From NCBI GenBank assembly GCA_016169945.1, contig JADLSH010000061.1, forward strand, positions 1,178,001 to 1,242,000: a DNA stretch of 64,000 nucleotides, read 5' to 3'. Positions 10,909 through 23,404 of this stretch are shown here, piece by piece. The notes below the pieces were generated by a model. The model searched no databases and was not told where the DNA came from. It was given only the letters and a program-made list of their open reading frames with translations. The DNA is from Trachythela sp. YZ-2020 (Eukaryota; Cnidaria; Anthozoa; Malacalcyonacea; Clavulariidae). Each line of letters begins with the position of its first letter. The stretch's first letter is position 1. The translations under genes and the position numbers were made by a program.

Positions 10909-11398
10909 GTTCACTAATGATCTGTCTGTTCATTTAAGGGTTTATGAATAATCAACTATTCCATTAACGAAGCGACATACTTATCAGTATATTTTCATGT
11001 CTGTCTAGTATGATGGGTGATTCAAATGAATTTGATATATCGAGATTGACTGGTATCAATAGCGTTGTCTCGAGTTGACGTCACGAATGCCGACTCCCCG
11101 CCAAGACTCAGACAAACATTGGCAACTCTTAATATAAATTATATTATGATTGAGAGCTTGCTGTGAGCTTGCTTGTTAAAGTTTATTTGGGCGGAATCAT
11201 ACACACGTTGTACTTTTTGCTTTAGTCGAAGTGCCAGTGTCGATATTTTTGCTTTGGTAGTTGTAATACAGGCTATTTCGTCGCTTTAGTATGGACTTTT
11301 CTTTCGCAGCTATAAATAGGTCTACTACCCTATATAGTCTATGTTAATATATTACAAATTGAGGGTTGCTTCACGTGTGCCTAAAAGATATAAACAAA

Positions 11399-11437
11399 AT
11401 CTCGACGTTTCGAGCTAAAGCCCTTCGTCAGGAGAAA
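11399..11437 (-). ncRNA. hammerhead-ribozyme-like motif (Penelope-type)
   Basis: Read on the minus strand, a 4-bp helix (TCTC with GAGA) encloses CTGACGA (11425-11431), a short hairpin (gggct, tt loop, agctc), GAAAC (11407-11411) and GTC (11404-11406). This is the conserved hammerhead order CUGANGA, stem II, GAAA, short stem III, UH. Minimal hammerheads of this kind occur in Penelope-like retroelement terminal repeats. The ~40 bp 3' of the motif recur in 40412-40455, which supports a dispersed element. Self-cleavage is not shown; the extra A before stem II is a weakness. Confidence 0.5.
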
Positions 11438-11621
11438 TTAGTAGACAGATAAACACATTACATGAACAAAATATTAACCAATGAAAATAAAGTAGTCATA
11501 ACAATCATAACAAAATAGAATTAATATGTAAAGATATAGACTGCGTCTATATCTGAGGAATCACTGAGGAATCTTCCGTTGATAAGTAAATCAATTTTTG
11601 CTTTTCGTAAGTGCTTATATT

Positions 11622-14600
11622 GGCTCTTCAATTGTAGTGATAAACTGCAGTCTTGTCTCTGCAATTGCAGTGCCAAACTCCAATCTTGGCTCCGCAATTG
11701 CAGTGATAAACTCCAGTTTTATCTCTGCAATTGCAGTGCCAAACTCCAATCTTGCCTCTGCAATTGCAGTGATAAACTCCAGTCTTGTCCCTGCAATTGC
11801 AGCGCCAAACTCCAATCTTGGCTCTGCAATTGCAGCGCCAAACTCCAATATTGGCTCTGCCATTGCAGCGCCAAACTCCAATCTTGGCTCTGCAATTGCA
11901 GCGCCAAACTCTAATCTTGGCTCTGCAATTGCAGCGCCAAACTCCAGTCTTGTCCCTGCAATTGCAGCGCCAAACTCCAATCTTGGCTCTGCAATTGCAG
12001 CGCCAAACTCCAATCTTGGCTCTGCAATTGCAGCGCCAAACTCCAATCTTGGCTCTGCAATTGCAGCGCCAAACTCTAATCTTGGCTCTGCAATTGCAGC
12101 GTCAAACTCCAATCTTGGCTCTGCAATTGCAGCGCCAAACTCCAATCTTGGCTCTGCAATTGCAGCGCCAAACTCTAATCTTGGCTCTGCAATTGCAGCG
12201 CCAAACTCCAATCTTGGCTCTGCAATTGCAGCGCCAAACTCCAATCTTGGGTCTGCAATTGCAGCGCCAAACTCCAATCTTGGCTCTGCAATTGCAGCGC
12301 CAAACTCAAATCTTGGCTCTGCAATTGCAGCGCCAAACTCCAATCTTGGGTCTGCAATTGCAGCGCCAAACTCCAGTCTTGTCCCTGCAATTGCAGTGCC
12401 AAACTCCAATATTGGCTCTGCAATTGCAGCGCCAAACTCCAATCTTGGGTCTGTAATTGCAGCGCCAAACTCCAATCTTGGCTCTGCAATTGCAGCGCCA
12501 AACTCTAATCTTGGGTCTGCAATTGCAGCGCCAAACTCCAATCTTGGCTCTGCAATTGTAGCGCCAAACTCCAATCTTGCCTCTGCAATTGCAGTGATAA
12601 ACTCCAGTCTTGTCCCTGAAATTGCAGCGCCAAACTCCAATCTTGGCTCTGCAATTGCAGCGCCAAACTCCAATATTGGCTCTGCCATTGCAGCGCCAAA
12701 CTCCAATCTTGGCTCTGCAATTGCAGCGCCAAACTCTAATCTTGGCTCTGCAATTGCAGCGCCAAACTCCAGTCTTGTCCCTGCAATTGCAGCGCCAAAC
12801 TCCAATCTTGGCTCTGCAATTGCAGTGCCAAACTCCAATCTTGCCTCTGCAATTGCAGTGATAAACTCCAGTCTTGTCCCTGCAATTGCAGCGCCAAACA
12901 CCAATCTTGGCTCTGCAATTGCAGCGCCAAACTCCAATATTGGCTCTGCCATTGCAGCGCCAAACTCCAATCTTGGCTCTGCAATTGCAGCGCCAAACTC
13001 TAATCTTGGCTCTGCAATTGCAGCGCCAAACTCCAGTCTTGTCCCTGCAATTGCAGCGCCAAACTCAATCTTGGCTCTGCAATTGCAGCGCCAACTCAAT
13101 CTTGGCTCTGCAATTGCAGCGCCAAACTCTAATCTTGGCTCTGCAATTGCAGCGCCAAACTCCAATCTTGGCTCTGCAATTGCAGCGCCAAACTCTAATC
13201 TTGGCTCTGCAATTGCAGCGTCAAACTCCAATCTTGGCTCTGCAATTGCAGCGCCAAACTCTAATCTTGGCTCTGCAATTGCAGCGCCAAACTCCTATCT
13301 TGGCTCTGCAATTGCAGCGCCAAACTCCAATCTTGGGTCTGCAATTGCAGCGCCAAACTCCAATCTTGGCTCTGCAATTGCAGCGCCAAACTCTAATCTT
13401 GGCTCTGCAATTGCAGCGCCAAACTCCAATCTTGGGTCTGCAATTGCAGCGCCAAACTCCAGTCTTGTCCCTGCAATTGCAGTGCCAAACTCCAATATTG
13501 GCTCTGCAATTGCAGCGCCAAACTCCAATCTTGGGTCTGTAATTGCAGCGCCAAACTCCAATCTTGGCTCTGCAATTGCAGCGCCAAACTCTAATCTTGG
13601 CTCTGCAATTGCAGCGTCAAACTCCAATCTTGGCTCTGCAATTGCAGCGCCAAACTCCAATCTTGGCTCTGCAATTGCAGCGCCAAACTCTAATCTTGGC
13701 TCTGCAATTGCAGCGCCAAACTCCAATCTTGGCTCTGCAATTGCAGCGCCAAACTCCAATCTTGGCTCTGCAATTGCAGCGCCAAACTCTAATCTTGGCT
13801 CTGCAATTGCAGCGCCAAACTCCAATCTTGGGTCTGCAATTGCAGCGCCAAACTCCAGTCTTGTCCCTGCAATTGCAGTGCCAAACTCCAATATTGGCTC
13901 TGCAATTGCAGCGCCAAACTCCAATCTTGGGTCTGTAATTGCAGCGCCAAACTCCAATCTTGGCTCTGCAATTGCAGCGCCAAACTCTAATCTTGGGTCT
14001 GCAATTGCAGCGCCAAACTCCAATCTTGGCTCTGCAATTGTAGCGCCAAACTCCAATCTTGCCTCTGCTATTGCAGTGATAAACTCCAGTCTTGTCCCTG
14101 CAATTGCAGCGCCAAACTCCAATCTTGGCTCTGCAATTGCAGCGCCAAACTCCAATATTGGCTCTGCCATTGCAGCGCCAAACTCCAATCTTGGCTCTGC
14201 AATTGCAGCGCCAAACTCTAATCTTGGCTCTGCAATTGCAGCGCCAAACTCCAGTCTTGTCCCTGCAATTGCAGCGCCAAACTCCAATCTTGGCTCTGCA
14301 ATTGCAGTGCCAAACTCCAATCTTGGGTCTGTAATTGCAGCGCCAAACTCCAATCTTGGCTCTGCAATTGCAGCGCCAAACTCTAATCTTGGCTCTGCAA
14401 TTGCAGCGTCAAACTCCAATATTGGCTCTGCAATTGCAGCGCCAAACTCCAATCTTGGCTCTGCAATTGCAGCGCCAAACTCTAATCTTGGCTCTGCAAT
14501 TGCAGCGCCAAACTCCAGTCTTGTCCCTGCAATTGCAGCGCCAAACTCCAATCTTGGCTCTGCAATTGCAGCGCCAAACTCAATCTTGGCTCTGCAATTG

Positions 14601-15245
14601 CAGCGCCAAACTTAATCTTGTCTCTGCAATTGCAGCGCCAAACTCCAATCTTGGCTCTGCAATTGCAGCGCCAAACTCCAATATTGGCTCTGCCATTGCA
14701 GCGCCAAACTCCAATCTTGGCTCTGCAATTGCAGCGCCAAACTCTAATCTTGGCTCTGCAATTGCAGCGCCAAACTCCTATCTTGGCTCTGCAATTGCAG
14801 CGCCAAACTCCAATCTTGGGTCTGCAATTGCAGCGCAACTCCAATCTTGGCTCTGCAATTGCAGCGCCAAACTCAAATCTTGGCTCTGCAATTGCAGCGC
14901 CAAACTCCAATCTTGGGTCTGCAATTGCAGCGCCAAACTCCAGTCTTGTCCCTGCAATTGCAGTGCCAAACTCCAATCTTGGCTCTGCAATTGCAGCGCC
15001 AAACTCTAATCTTGGCTCTGCAATTGCAGCGCCAAACTCCAATCTTGGCTCTGCAATTGCAGCGCCAAACTCTAATCTTGGCTCTGCAATTGCAGCGCCA
15101 AACTCCAATCTTGGCTCTGCAATTGCAACGCCAAACTCTAATCTTGGCTCTGCAATTGCAGCGCCAAACTCCAATCTTGGCTCTACAATTGCAGCGCCAA
15201 ACTCCAAACTTGGCTCTGCAATTGCAGTGCCAAGATTGGAGTTTT
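11622..15245 (+). repeat. 33-bp satellite array B (about 110 monomers, higher-order structure)
   Basis: This is the same 33-bp monomer as array A, but 3.3 times longer. Diagnostic variants (monomers with ccagtcttgtccc, gtgataaac, ccaatattgg or gtctgtaattg) recur in the same order in blocks near 12.37-12.85, 13.45-13.55 and 13.85-14.33 kb. This shows higher-order amplification of multi-monomer segments. A plus-strand frame of over 1000 codons and minus-strand frames of 538 and 418 codons are open simply because the unit is 11 stop-free codons. Three small deletions (near 13065, 13090 and 14835) change frame. The array ends in a reversed half monomer, as in array A. Confidence 0.97.
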
Positions 15246-15859
15246 TAAATCATACCCATATGAGTTCAAATCTGATAAAATATAATATAAATTATTACAA
15301 CGAACCGGAACAGAATCAATTTGAATACGTCATTTTTTCTGAAGTGTCACACAGGCGGCCCAATTTCAGGGTGAATGATCAGGAGTTGCGGGTTTTTAAC
15401 GGCTTTTTATAAACAAATTTTATACTCCACCAAAACTATTCTAAAAACATTCTTAAATTAGTCAAATAACTACACTTTAACAATAAAATATAGTTGACAT
15501 GATAGTATAATGCCTTTGCATTCTTTTAATTACGCCATGGGCTCATTTAGAGCGGTTTATGCAACCTTTTCTGTGGCCTATATGTTGTATCAAATTGTGT
15601 GTTGCTCCTCATATGTATATAAAAGGTAAATGCTCATTACTCGCGGCCCGACCGCATCGCCTTCAAAGTCAAATATCTCCGCTCAAACTTGTCGTACGGC
15701 AAAAAAAATTCGATCAAATCTTTTCACAAAGGTTTCTCTTTCTAACGAACATGGTTTGATCATAACTCGGGCAAATTTAGCGACGAACGGAGCCACAATC
15801 TCTCTCAATTTCGGCTATGTTCATAATACTTCGATCTGTTCGGGCATGATCGTGGACGT

Positions 15860-15986
15860 GACGTAAACAACTGGTGAACAATACCGCCTTACGCGGGACA
15901 GCAGTCAAATTCGTCGCTACTCGCCAATTTGACTGCTGTCCCACCCCGCGTAAGGCGGTATTGTTTACCATGCAGTTGTTTACGTC
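15860..15986. repeat. fold-back, copy in unit B
   Basis: Inverted arms start with gacgtaaacaactg on both sides. This copy preserves the outermost base pairs better than the 5.65-kb copy and carries a 3-nt insertion (cat) in the right arm. Confidence 0.85.
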
Positions 15987-16511
15987 GGACATAATAGAAA
16001 GGATCCAAAAAAGAGCGATGCGTATTATTTACCCCGAGCTATCATATGAAGATGCTTTGACTACTCTAGATATGAAGAACTTGTGGTCGAGGAGAGAGGA
16101 TTTGTCTACTAAACTTTTAAATTAATTGTTGACGATGAGAACCACAAACTTCACCATCTCTTATCTATGAAATTTCCAGAGACTTATAATTTAAGAGATC
16201 AAAACAGTTTCATATTCCTAACTATCGTACACTGATAGATTTAAGGACACTTTTATAATATCAAGCCTTTTAAATGGAGAATAGTTCTCCAATGATTGCA
16301 TTAATAGTAGATCATATAGATATATTTTTATTGTCATTTTGTATATTTATTTATTTTAGGTAACTTTGTTTCTTATAACAACTTGAACAGTAGTTTAAAA
16401 TTATTAGTAGTCTGATTTTTAAAAATGTATAAAATTTATCGATTGTAATGATCATGTAATTCAGCCAAAGGCTGCCATATGATTCTAATAAACGGTTTAT
16501 CTATCTATCTA
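15986..16511 (+). pseudogene. LINE 3' end, copy in unit B
   Basis: The same RT C-terminus, 3'UTR and ATCT-type tail as at 5776-6302. One- and two-base deletions near 16120 and 16195 break the frame, so decay continued after duplication. Confidence 0.85.
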
Positions 16512-18281
16512 TGTATGAAATTTATATCAAAATGCGCGCCAAAACAAGTAGATTTCAATTCCGAATCTAAGTGAAAGTCATATGCCAAACTGGAAGCGCT
16601 AGAACCTGTTTTCCCGCAACTTCCGCTCTACACGGCGATTTTGGAGCAATATTCTTATATAGCGCGCAACATTCAACCCCCCGAGTCCGACTCCAGATTG
16701 CGACGAATCTTTATCAAAATCATTGAAGACATAAATCTAAATTGGAATTAATTTTCTCCAAAATAACTTTGCTTATTTTTCCGGATTCGCTTTTAGCGGG
16801 ATTAATTAATCGGCATTTTGGATTGTTTTCGAAATTTTCTTTGAACACAAAGAAAATTTCGAAAACAATCAATGGAGGAACTGCGACAACTGCGCGAGCA
16901 AAAATAATCTTTTTGACGATTATTCCTTCTTAAAATCGCGACATAAGCAAGTAATATAATACTAAATTGTTAGTAAATGTTATCATGGTATTTCTGAGCT
17001 GTTTGTTTTCGTTCGAGCAAATGTTCAACTTAATAGGGAAAGAGTTTGAAGCAAATGACATATGTTGCCAGCTAATTGCTATCCATGCATGTTCTCGAAT
17101 GTTCGCATGCACATAAGTAAGCAATCATGCATAAGATAATAACAATTCATTTCTTGGTAAATATTTTCTAAGAAAACGATTTATTTGAAAATAATAAATT
17201 GTATGGTTCTGAAAATATATTATGCACTTTGCCATATGTAAGTTGCATTGACTGTTTGCGATGATAACATTTTTATTTTTCTCACGGTTCTTTTTAAATC
17301 AGTATTGTTCGATAAAGGAGTAGGGAGTCGCGTCATACGTTACGTTTATCGACTTATTTACTAGCTTATTATTAAATATTCTGTTCGTTTATGTGTTCAG
17401 TTTACATCCAGTTTAACTTGTTATTAAAGTGCTATTAATTATATGCCATAAGGGCCACGCTTAAATTCGCTCTGGCAGACTTGGATTTGTGTTGTACCTA
17501 ATTTTTATTATAGCCGTAGTCCATGTCGATGATGTTAAAGTATAAAAATGTTCAAATGTAAGATATAAAAGTGAATAGAAATTTAGTATTTAAAACGCAC
17601 AAGAAACTATAATATTTTCTATCTAAGAAAGATACAAATTACCTACAACTAAAATCACAACTATACAGCTGAACTTCGTCAAACGCTTTCTTATGAGTAT
17701 CATGCATTGAGAAGATGTCTGTTCGTATATTGTTCACATCAAGCAAGTTTAAAATAATCGATGTCAATGTTGTTTCCACAGTTGAGCAATGAGCATTGTT
17801 GAAAATGAATTTTGTACATTAGAGTCCCTGAATTTAATGTATTATGATTGCCATCAAATTTAGGTTGCTACCCACGCCTTCAGACTCATCGCCGTCGGAT
17901 AATACCTACAGGGACTTTGGATAATACCTACAGGTACTTGACCGTACTTCGTGAATGATACCCGACACAAGGTAACATATTTGTTGTTTGTTTCATTGAG
18001 TGTCAATTATCTCTCTAATCATTCAAAGCGACTTTGAAGAGCAACCCAAGAAGCAAGTGTACGTACTGTACATATATATTTCCTTTGTCAGCAGAGTAAC
18101 ATTTCGCATAATTATGCACCACGTCTCTCTTGCACTTTAATTGACGGTGATTTACATATGAGCATTTACACAAGAAATTATACCTCTTAATCAATTCAAA
18201 ATAAGTAGAACTGTAGACCTACTGCGTTGCCTCCCGTTGGTCTTAGCAATTGTGAAAGTGCTCGGAAGCGTGAAGTTATGC

Positions 18282-19126
18282 TAGTGCTGTGCATCGGAGT
18301 ACAGGAGGCCGGAGTTCGGCCGGAGGTCCGGCGTTTTTTGTCTGCCGGAGCCGGAGTTTGCTGTGCTTTCTCTCAGCTCCGGCTGGAGAGTCAGAATGAC
18401 TTTGATTCTTTGAATTTGTTGAAAGTGCATTAAATCTGAAGTCGTATCTGTTGTCCCAAACGGCAACATTGCAACAAGTCATTATTACGTCTGTGATCTT
18501 ATCACAGGAAAGTTGTAATACAATCGCAAGCTTGTATGTCTTGTATAAATTATGAAATATCTATTTTTAAACGAATCAGTATCAACTTTTTGATACTGAC
18601 AGATTGCTCTGTTGAGAACATTGGCATTCAGGCATTGCACACTGCCAAAATCATTCATTAAAATCAAGGCTGGTTTTCATAGTGGCATAGATATTTTTTT
18701 GCCACAAACATAAAATATAGTATTCAATGTCGCATGAAGCACGGTATTGGTTGCACAAGACAAGAAGCAGTCGCTTAAACCCACAAACGCAAAGTCAATG
18801 TGAAAAACTTTTTATAATTAAAATTGTTGACAATTGCAAACGTAGCGACGTAGCGTCTGATAAAATTCTCAATCTGCTGTCAATCATAAATTAGAACGCG
18901 CTCTCGCGCCATGCAGACGACAGCCTCTGGACGACAGCTATGACGACAGTCATAGGTGTTAAAATCAGAAACAAAGATAGTGCTTCCACTTTGAAATTGG
19001 AAATTTCCATTAAATTTCGAATTTTCACGAATTTGCCGCAGCTGGAAATTTTCTGCCGGACCCAGAGTTTTTTTTTCCGGAGCCGGAGAAGCCGGAGGTG
19101 AAAAACCCGGAGTTTGCACAGCACTA
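18282..19126. mobile_element. hAT element, deleted copy (845 bp), TSD AGTTATGC
   Basis: Same TIRs and same flanking AGTTATGC (18274-18281 and 19127-19134) as the 8.08-kb copy. About 350 bp of the interior are missing at a short ttgc microhomology (matching 8512-8866 of the longer copy). Confidence 0.9.
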
Positions 19127-19730
19127 AGTTATGCTTAATATGTAACAAGAAGGATTAAATATCGTCTAAAGTAAGCTACAAGATGTACGATACTGAAGTT
19201 TACATGGTAAATTTGAAATATTTTTCTACATATATGTACAATATAGCAGTAGTTAAAAAAACTGTGCACAAAAATACCTTTAACAGAATATAGGTCATGG
19301 AAGAGATAGGTACCAATTGGTGAACTCACATTTCACGTTCAGAAGTTAATAATCTGCACATAACAACAGATTGAATAACACACTGTATGTTCACTACGAT
19401 ACTTATAGCTTCCATTTGAAACATAATAGAACCCAGAGAGGAGGCATTTTTGAGCGTGCTTGGACCGGCGACGATTTGTAAAAAAAATGTTGTCAGATTC
19501 GCAGTTAACGTTTCTTGTGTAGTACAGAAAGTGTGTATGCGCAATTGTATAATAGACTGTATTTACTGATTACATTTTACGACGTTATTGAACGCATGCG
19601 GATACACTTTTGTTGTAATAAATATTCCTCAGACATTTGAATACGACACATATTACAGACAATAAACTATTCTGTGGTTAAAATGTAGAGGCTTGAAGCA
19701 AAGTGGTATTAAAGCCCGAAGGCCCTTTAC

Positions 19731-19921
19731 CACGTTGGCCCTTTATCCGTGGGCCCTTTCTCGCCTGGCCAATGAACTGCACAAATATATGTGTTCCTAA
19801 TTATCATTGATATATCAAAGTTTTTCCGCGAACATGCTGAAACCCAGCAACGAGACTTTTCAATTCCTTGCGACGGTTTTGGAAAAGGTATAAATACCTT
19901 TTGCCCAGAAGCTCTCATATC
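19731..19921 (-). CDS. THAP-like zinc-finger exon
   Basis: The minus-strand exon lies between an acceptor (cttcag at 19922-19927) and a donor (gtg followed by gtaaag at 19725-19730). It contains FIPFPKPSQG, then CWVSACSRKNFD, then NTYICAVHWPGEKGPT. The C-x2-H pair (ICAVHW), with an upstream F-P-x(n)-W segment and a downstream G-x-GPT, matches the second half of THAP-like C2CH DNA-binding domains. The first cysteine pair would be in an upstream exon that I cannot place. It may be a host gene exon or part of a THAP-bearing transposase; it lies just past the end of the duplicated unit. Confidence 0.6.
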
Positions 19922-19939
19922 CTGAAGCGATTTCGGCAA

Positions 19940-21095
19940 TTTTTCAGACTTTTATAAAGCCAGCTTTTAGTTCAAATTAGCCTGTAATAGTTGTTTTCCT
20001 CAAAATTTTAGAGTAACACTGGCCAAATATAGTTTACTCCAAGTTGCTTTATGGATTTTATATGGCAAATGAAATACATAGCCTTGAATTATGTGCGTTT
20101 CTTAATATATAATCGCACGAAGTTTACGGCAAAATATATCAGTTGTGTATATTTTCTATTAGCTGTAAATCGTGAATTAGATTGTATTTATTAATCTAGA
20201 CAACTACGAACACTCAAATATCCTATAAACGCAAGTACTAGACAAGTAGAATCTAACTAAATATTAAGGTCAGAAGCAGTACGACGAATTTTGGCACAAG
20301 AATAAAATAAATTTGACACACAAGGGCCAAATCAGTGTCACTGAACAAAGTACAATGTGTTTACGGAATATATATGGCTTTAACACGAAAAATCTTACCT
20401 AAATATCGCTGAAATAGTAAGATTTTGCAAGTTTCTTCCTCGGTCTTCTCAGTTTGTTTACGTTGTGAATACAAAAACTGGAAATGCACACGCGTTTACG
20501 TTCGCTCATTGGTCGACTAATTAGGCGAGCGTTATTGATGACCAATCAGAATAAAGAAACTTGTAGCATAGCAACGTAATTTTCGGTCATCGTTTGAAGT
20601 TTAGTTGCCGCGACGTTGCGGGAAGGCGGCCTAAAAACTCTCGATTTTTCTCTTAAAAATTTATTTTTCGGCTTGGCAACAACTCAAACCTTTTTTCTAC
20701 ATCTATCTGAGTATGAATATGTTTGTTGCCAGCTTCTAACACGAAGTTGCCATCAAACGTTTTTTGTTGAGAGCTTGCCTCCCGTATTCCCAACTCAAAT
20801 CACTAATAGGAAAATAATTATTTATTCGATATATTAATCACAATCCCACAAACACGCCATTCTTTATTGCTCAAAACGTAAACATTCACCGGTATAAACC
20901 GTAGCTGTCCGATTTGTTCGCGAAGTTGGGACTCGCGTGTCCCGCGCGATAACAAACAGCTATAATCTAAATGTAGTAACTATACTAATAGTTTCCGACA
21001 TTTTAGAGGCGCTTTTTGATATCTTGGCCGGCCGACTAATACCCAAAGTACTTACCTAAAACTTTAATGAAAATCCCTGGATAGATATAGATAAC
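19940..21095. other. spacer without a recognised gene
   Basis: No convincing coding or repeat structure was seen. A minus-strand stretch near 20390-20460 is basic and ends in a possible donor (taggtaag), so it could hide another short exon of the THAP-like gene. This is weak. Confidence 0.35.
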
Positions 21096-21211
21096 GGGGA
21101 AAATATACCAGTTTATAAATCATGTATTTATATACCAACTGTTTTGCGTATCTTTATACGCAAAACAGTTGGTATATAAATACATGATTTATAAACTGGT
21201 ATATTTTCCCC
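21096..21211. repeat. perfect fold-back, 55-bp arms and 6-nt loop
   Basis: Perfect inverted arms run from ggggaaaatatacc to gcgta on the left, mirrored on the right, around the loop tcttta. It lies immediately 5' of a tyrosine-recombinase fragment. Perfection over 55 bp implies recent origin or gene-conversion maintenance. Confidence 0.93.
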
Positions 21212-21230
21212 CTTATTATCCCCCAACCGA

Positions 21231-21747
21231 CAACAACACTCGGTACAAGGCTCAACCGATGGGAAAAAATCGCATCAACGAAATGATGATACGAATTGTC
21301 CGCGGTACACAACTTGAGCATCAACAAAATAAATTGGCGAACCCCAGCGCGCGTAAGACTGTTGTCAATAAATTAAGGAAAAACAACGTCGATCGTTCCT
21401 CGATTGTGAAGGTTACTTGTCACCGCAACTTGCAGTCGCTCGATTATTATGATGAAGGCAACGAAGAAGAGCAGCAAATATCTTCCAACAAATCCTGGGG
21501 AAATAATCTTCTACAACGTCGCGATGGGGCATCCACTTCGAGTTCAATCAGACACCAGTATGCAACTTCGACAGCCATGGAAATGCAACAACAGCAAGCC
21601 TTTCTTCCAGATTTTCAACGGCAAGGTCAGCTAAGCGTGAGCAGTGGCAATTCCTTTCCAAGCACCTGCCCTAACCAACTGAATCAAGCAACGGTGAGAC
21701 AAGAAAGTAAACATCATATGCTCAATTCCAACAATTTCAGCAAGTAA
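21231..21747 (+). pseudogene. tyrosine recombinase C-terminal fragment (Crypton/DUF3504-like)
   Basis: The frame carries YKAQPMGKNRINEMM, then SARKTVVNKLRKNNV, then VKVTCHRNLQSLDYY, then a Ser/Gln-rich tail. This order is the C-terminal catalytic half of tyrosine recombinases: an Arg in SARKT, a His-Arg box (normally TGHRN; here the Gly is a Cys), and a nucleophile-type Tyr in SLDYY. The core-binding and N-terminal part is missing. Homology starts just after the fold-back, so the open frame's earlier methionines are probably not used. A second fold-back follows at 22058-22211. Confidence 0.7.
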
Positions 21748-22057
21748 CGTTCTCAGTTGGTTCAACGATGACTTCACAAATTCTGTCTCAGCATGCTTCA
21801 AAACCAAGGCGACGTCGGGCTTACATGATTGAAATTGACTCCTATTGACTGTTTTGTTTTCAACTGTTGAAAATATTTCATATTTGAACTTTTGTTTGCT
21901 TTCTTGAGCTTTTAATTTACACGGACACGAACGAGCATGTGCTTTGTTTAACTACAGTTCCGTTGTGCAATTTATGCATTTTGACGTACATAAAGGACAA
22001 GTTTAAATTTCATATAGTCTCGAATATTTTAATGTATATTATTAATACTTGAGTAAT

Positions 22058-22211
22058 AGTATGGTTTCTCGTGAAATTTGGATGTAACATACACTCGTGG
22101 GTTTTTCAAAGACCTCAAATAGCACTCGTCCTTCGGACTCGTGCTATTTTGAGGTCTTTGAAAAACTCACACGTGAATGTTATATCCAAATTGCACTCGA
22201 AGCCATACTAT
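22058..22211. repeat. fold-back, ~73-bp imperfect arms
   Basis: Arms run from agtatggtttctcgtg inward to caaatagcactcg, mirrored with a few mismatches around a short cttcgg-containing centre. It lies ~300 bp downstream of the recombinase fragment. Confidence 0.88.
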
Positions 22212-23404
22212 AACCTATGCTAAACACTTCAGTTCAAAACGAGCTGTTATCAACGTGTGTCTTGTCCGATCAACAATAGAATATAAAACTTATATATATA
22301 CTATGATAAAAATGTAAAAATATACTATAATTGAAACTTTAAAAACATGTATAATTGCAACATTAAAAACAATACATTTCTTGGAGAACATCTTCCAGTT
22401 AATTTCATAATCGTACAATTGTATCAGGCTTTGCTTAACGTAACGGTGAAACAATGCCGTAGCTATTGCAACTTTTTCCCCATGACGAAAGCAAGCTTTC
22501 TGGTTTCCAGTGCCATGTTTATCACCTTTTTCCACAGGGTGAGTTTAAATTATGCATCTATGTAAAGTAGCTTATTAAAATTATATTGAAATGTTACAGT
22601 ATGCTTACGATAGCCAATCTGTATTATTAACAATGCTTCGTTATTAATTGTGTATAAAAATAGCTACGTGACCTAGATTTGCCTAATGCACAAGCCTAAG
22701 CGATAAAATACTAGATACATGCTAACTATGTCCCATGCTTCAATTTACCGCCTTGCTTTTCCTGCTAGTTTTTCTTACGGCTATATTTAAATCAAGCGTT
22801 TATGTAAAACATGAGAGCAATGTATATAACAGGCTTACCTCAAAATCTTGACTTTTGCCTGTTACATCCTAAACTGGATCTTCAGGTGATCCTAATCAGT
22901 CAATTGGCGTTAGTGACCAGTTTGAGGTTAGCAAACCAATACTCTTTGTCGGTTTTATGATATCCAGAGTACTGTTTAACATTTTGTGAATCAACGCAAA
23001 CCACACTACACTCCCAGCTATTGGGTACAAATGATAACTCTTTACAAATTGTTGTGTTCCTGATTGCTATGTAAATGTTTTATAACATGAATGTATACCA
23101 ATTTTCTTATACGACTAAAAATATTGCCATGCAGTTGCTCTGTCTTGTAAGTGGTCGAGGTTTGCATGTACCATGGTTAAAACAGCCATGCATATACCAA
23201 GCATTATTCAGAACACTTCTCAGCAGATAACACAGAGGACAGGCGTCCCTGTTCAATCAAAGAGTTTAGGGAAACTCTGTAACGTCATTCTTTCAATGTG
23301 ATACAGCATGCTTGTCCGTAGCATTCAAATGTAGCATTAGGTATAAAGTGTTTTCGGGTATCAGAGAAAAACGAATACTAAAACAATTGCTATATATAGC
23401 AATG
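22212..23404. other. spacer without a recognised gene
   Basis: Short open frames around 22290-22565 overlap on both strands and lack any domain pattern. Nothing else was recognised. Confidence 0.4.

Larger units (their letters stand above)
15246..19676. repeat. second copy of the duplicated unit (non-satellite part)
   Basis: Nearly identical and collinear with 5038-9837. It holds the fold-back (15860-15986), LINE 3' end (about 15986-16510), 20-bp-arm hairpin (16821-16870), ~670-bp repeat (16883-17549) and hAT element (18282-19126). Differences are point changes, small indels in the LINE frame, the internal hAT deletion, and loss of two GGAGCC units. Homology starts at about 11603 (tttcgtaagtgcttatattgg) and ends at 19676, so the units are in direct orientation about 1.8 kb apart. 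Confidence 0.93.

Noticed and set aside
11598..14615. A 1005-codon plus-strand open frame (and 538- and 418-codon minus-strand frames)
   Set aside because: They consist only of 33-bp satellite monomers, which are 11 codons long and stop-free in several frames; there is no start context, splice pattern or domain.
22290..22565. Overlapping frames of 72 and 81 codons
   Set aside because: Hydrophobic AT-rich translations typical of non-coding sequence; no shared homologue pattern.
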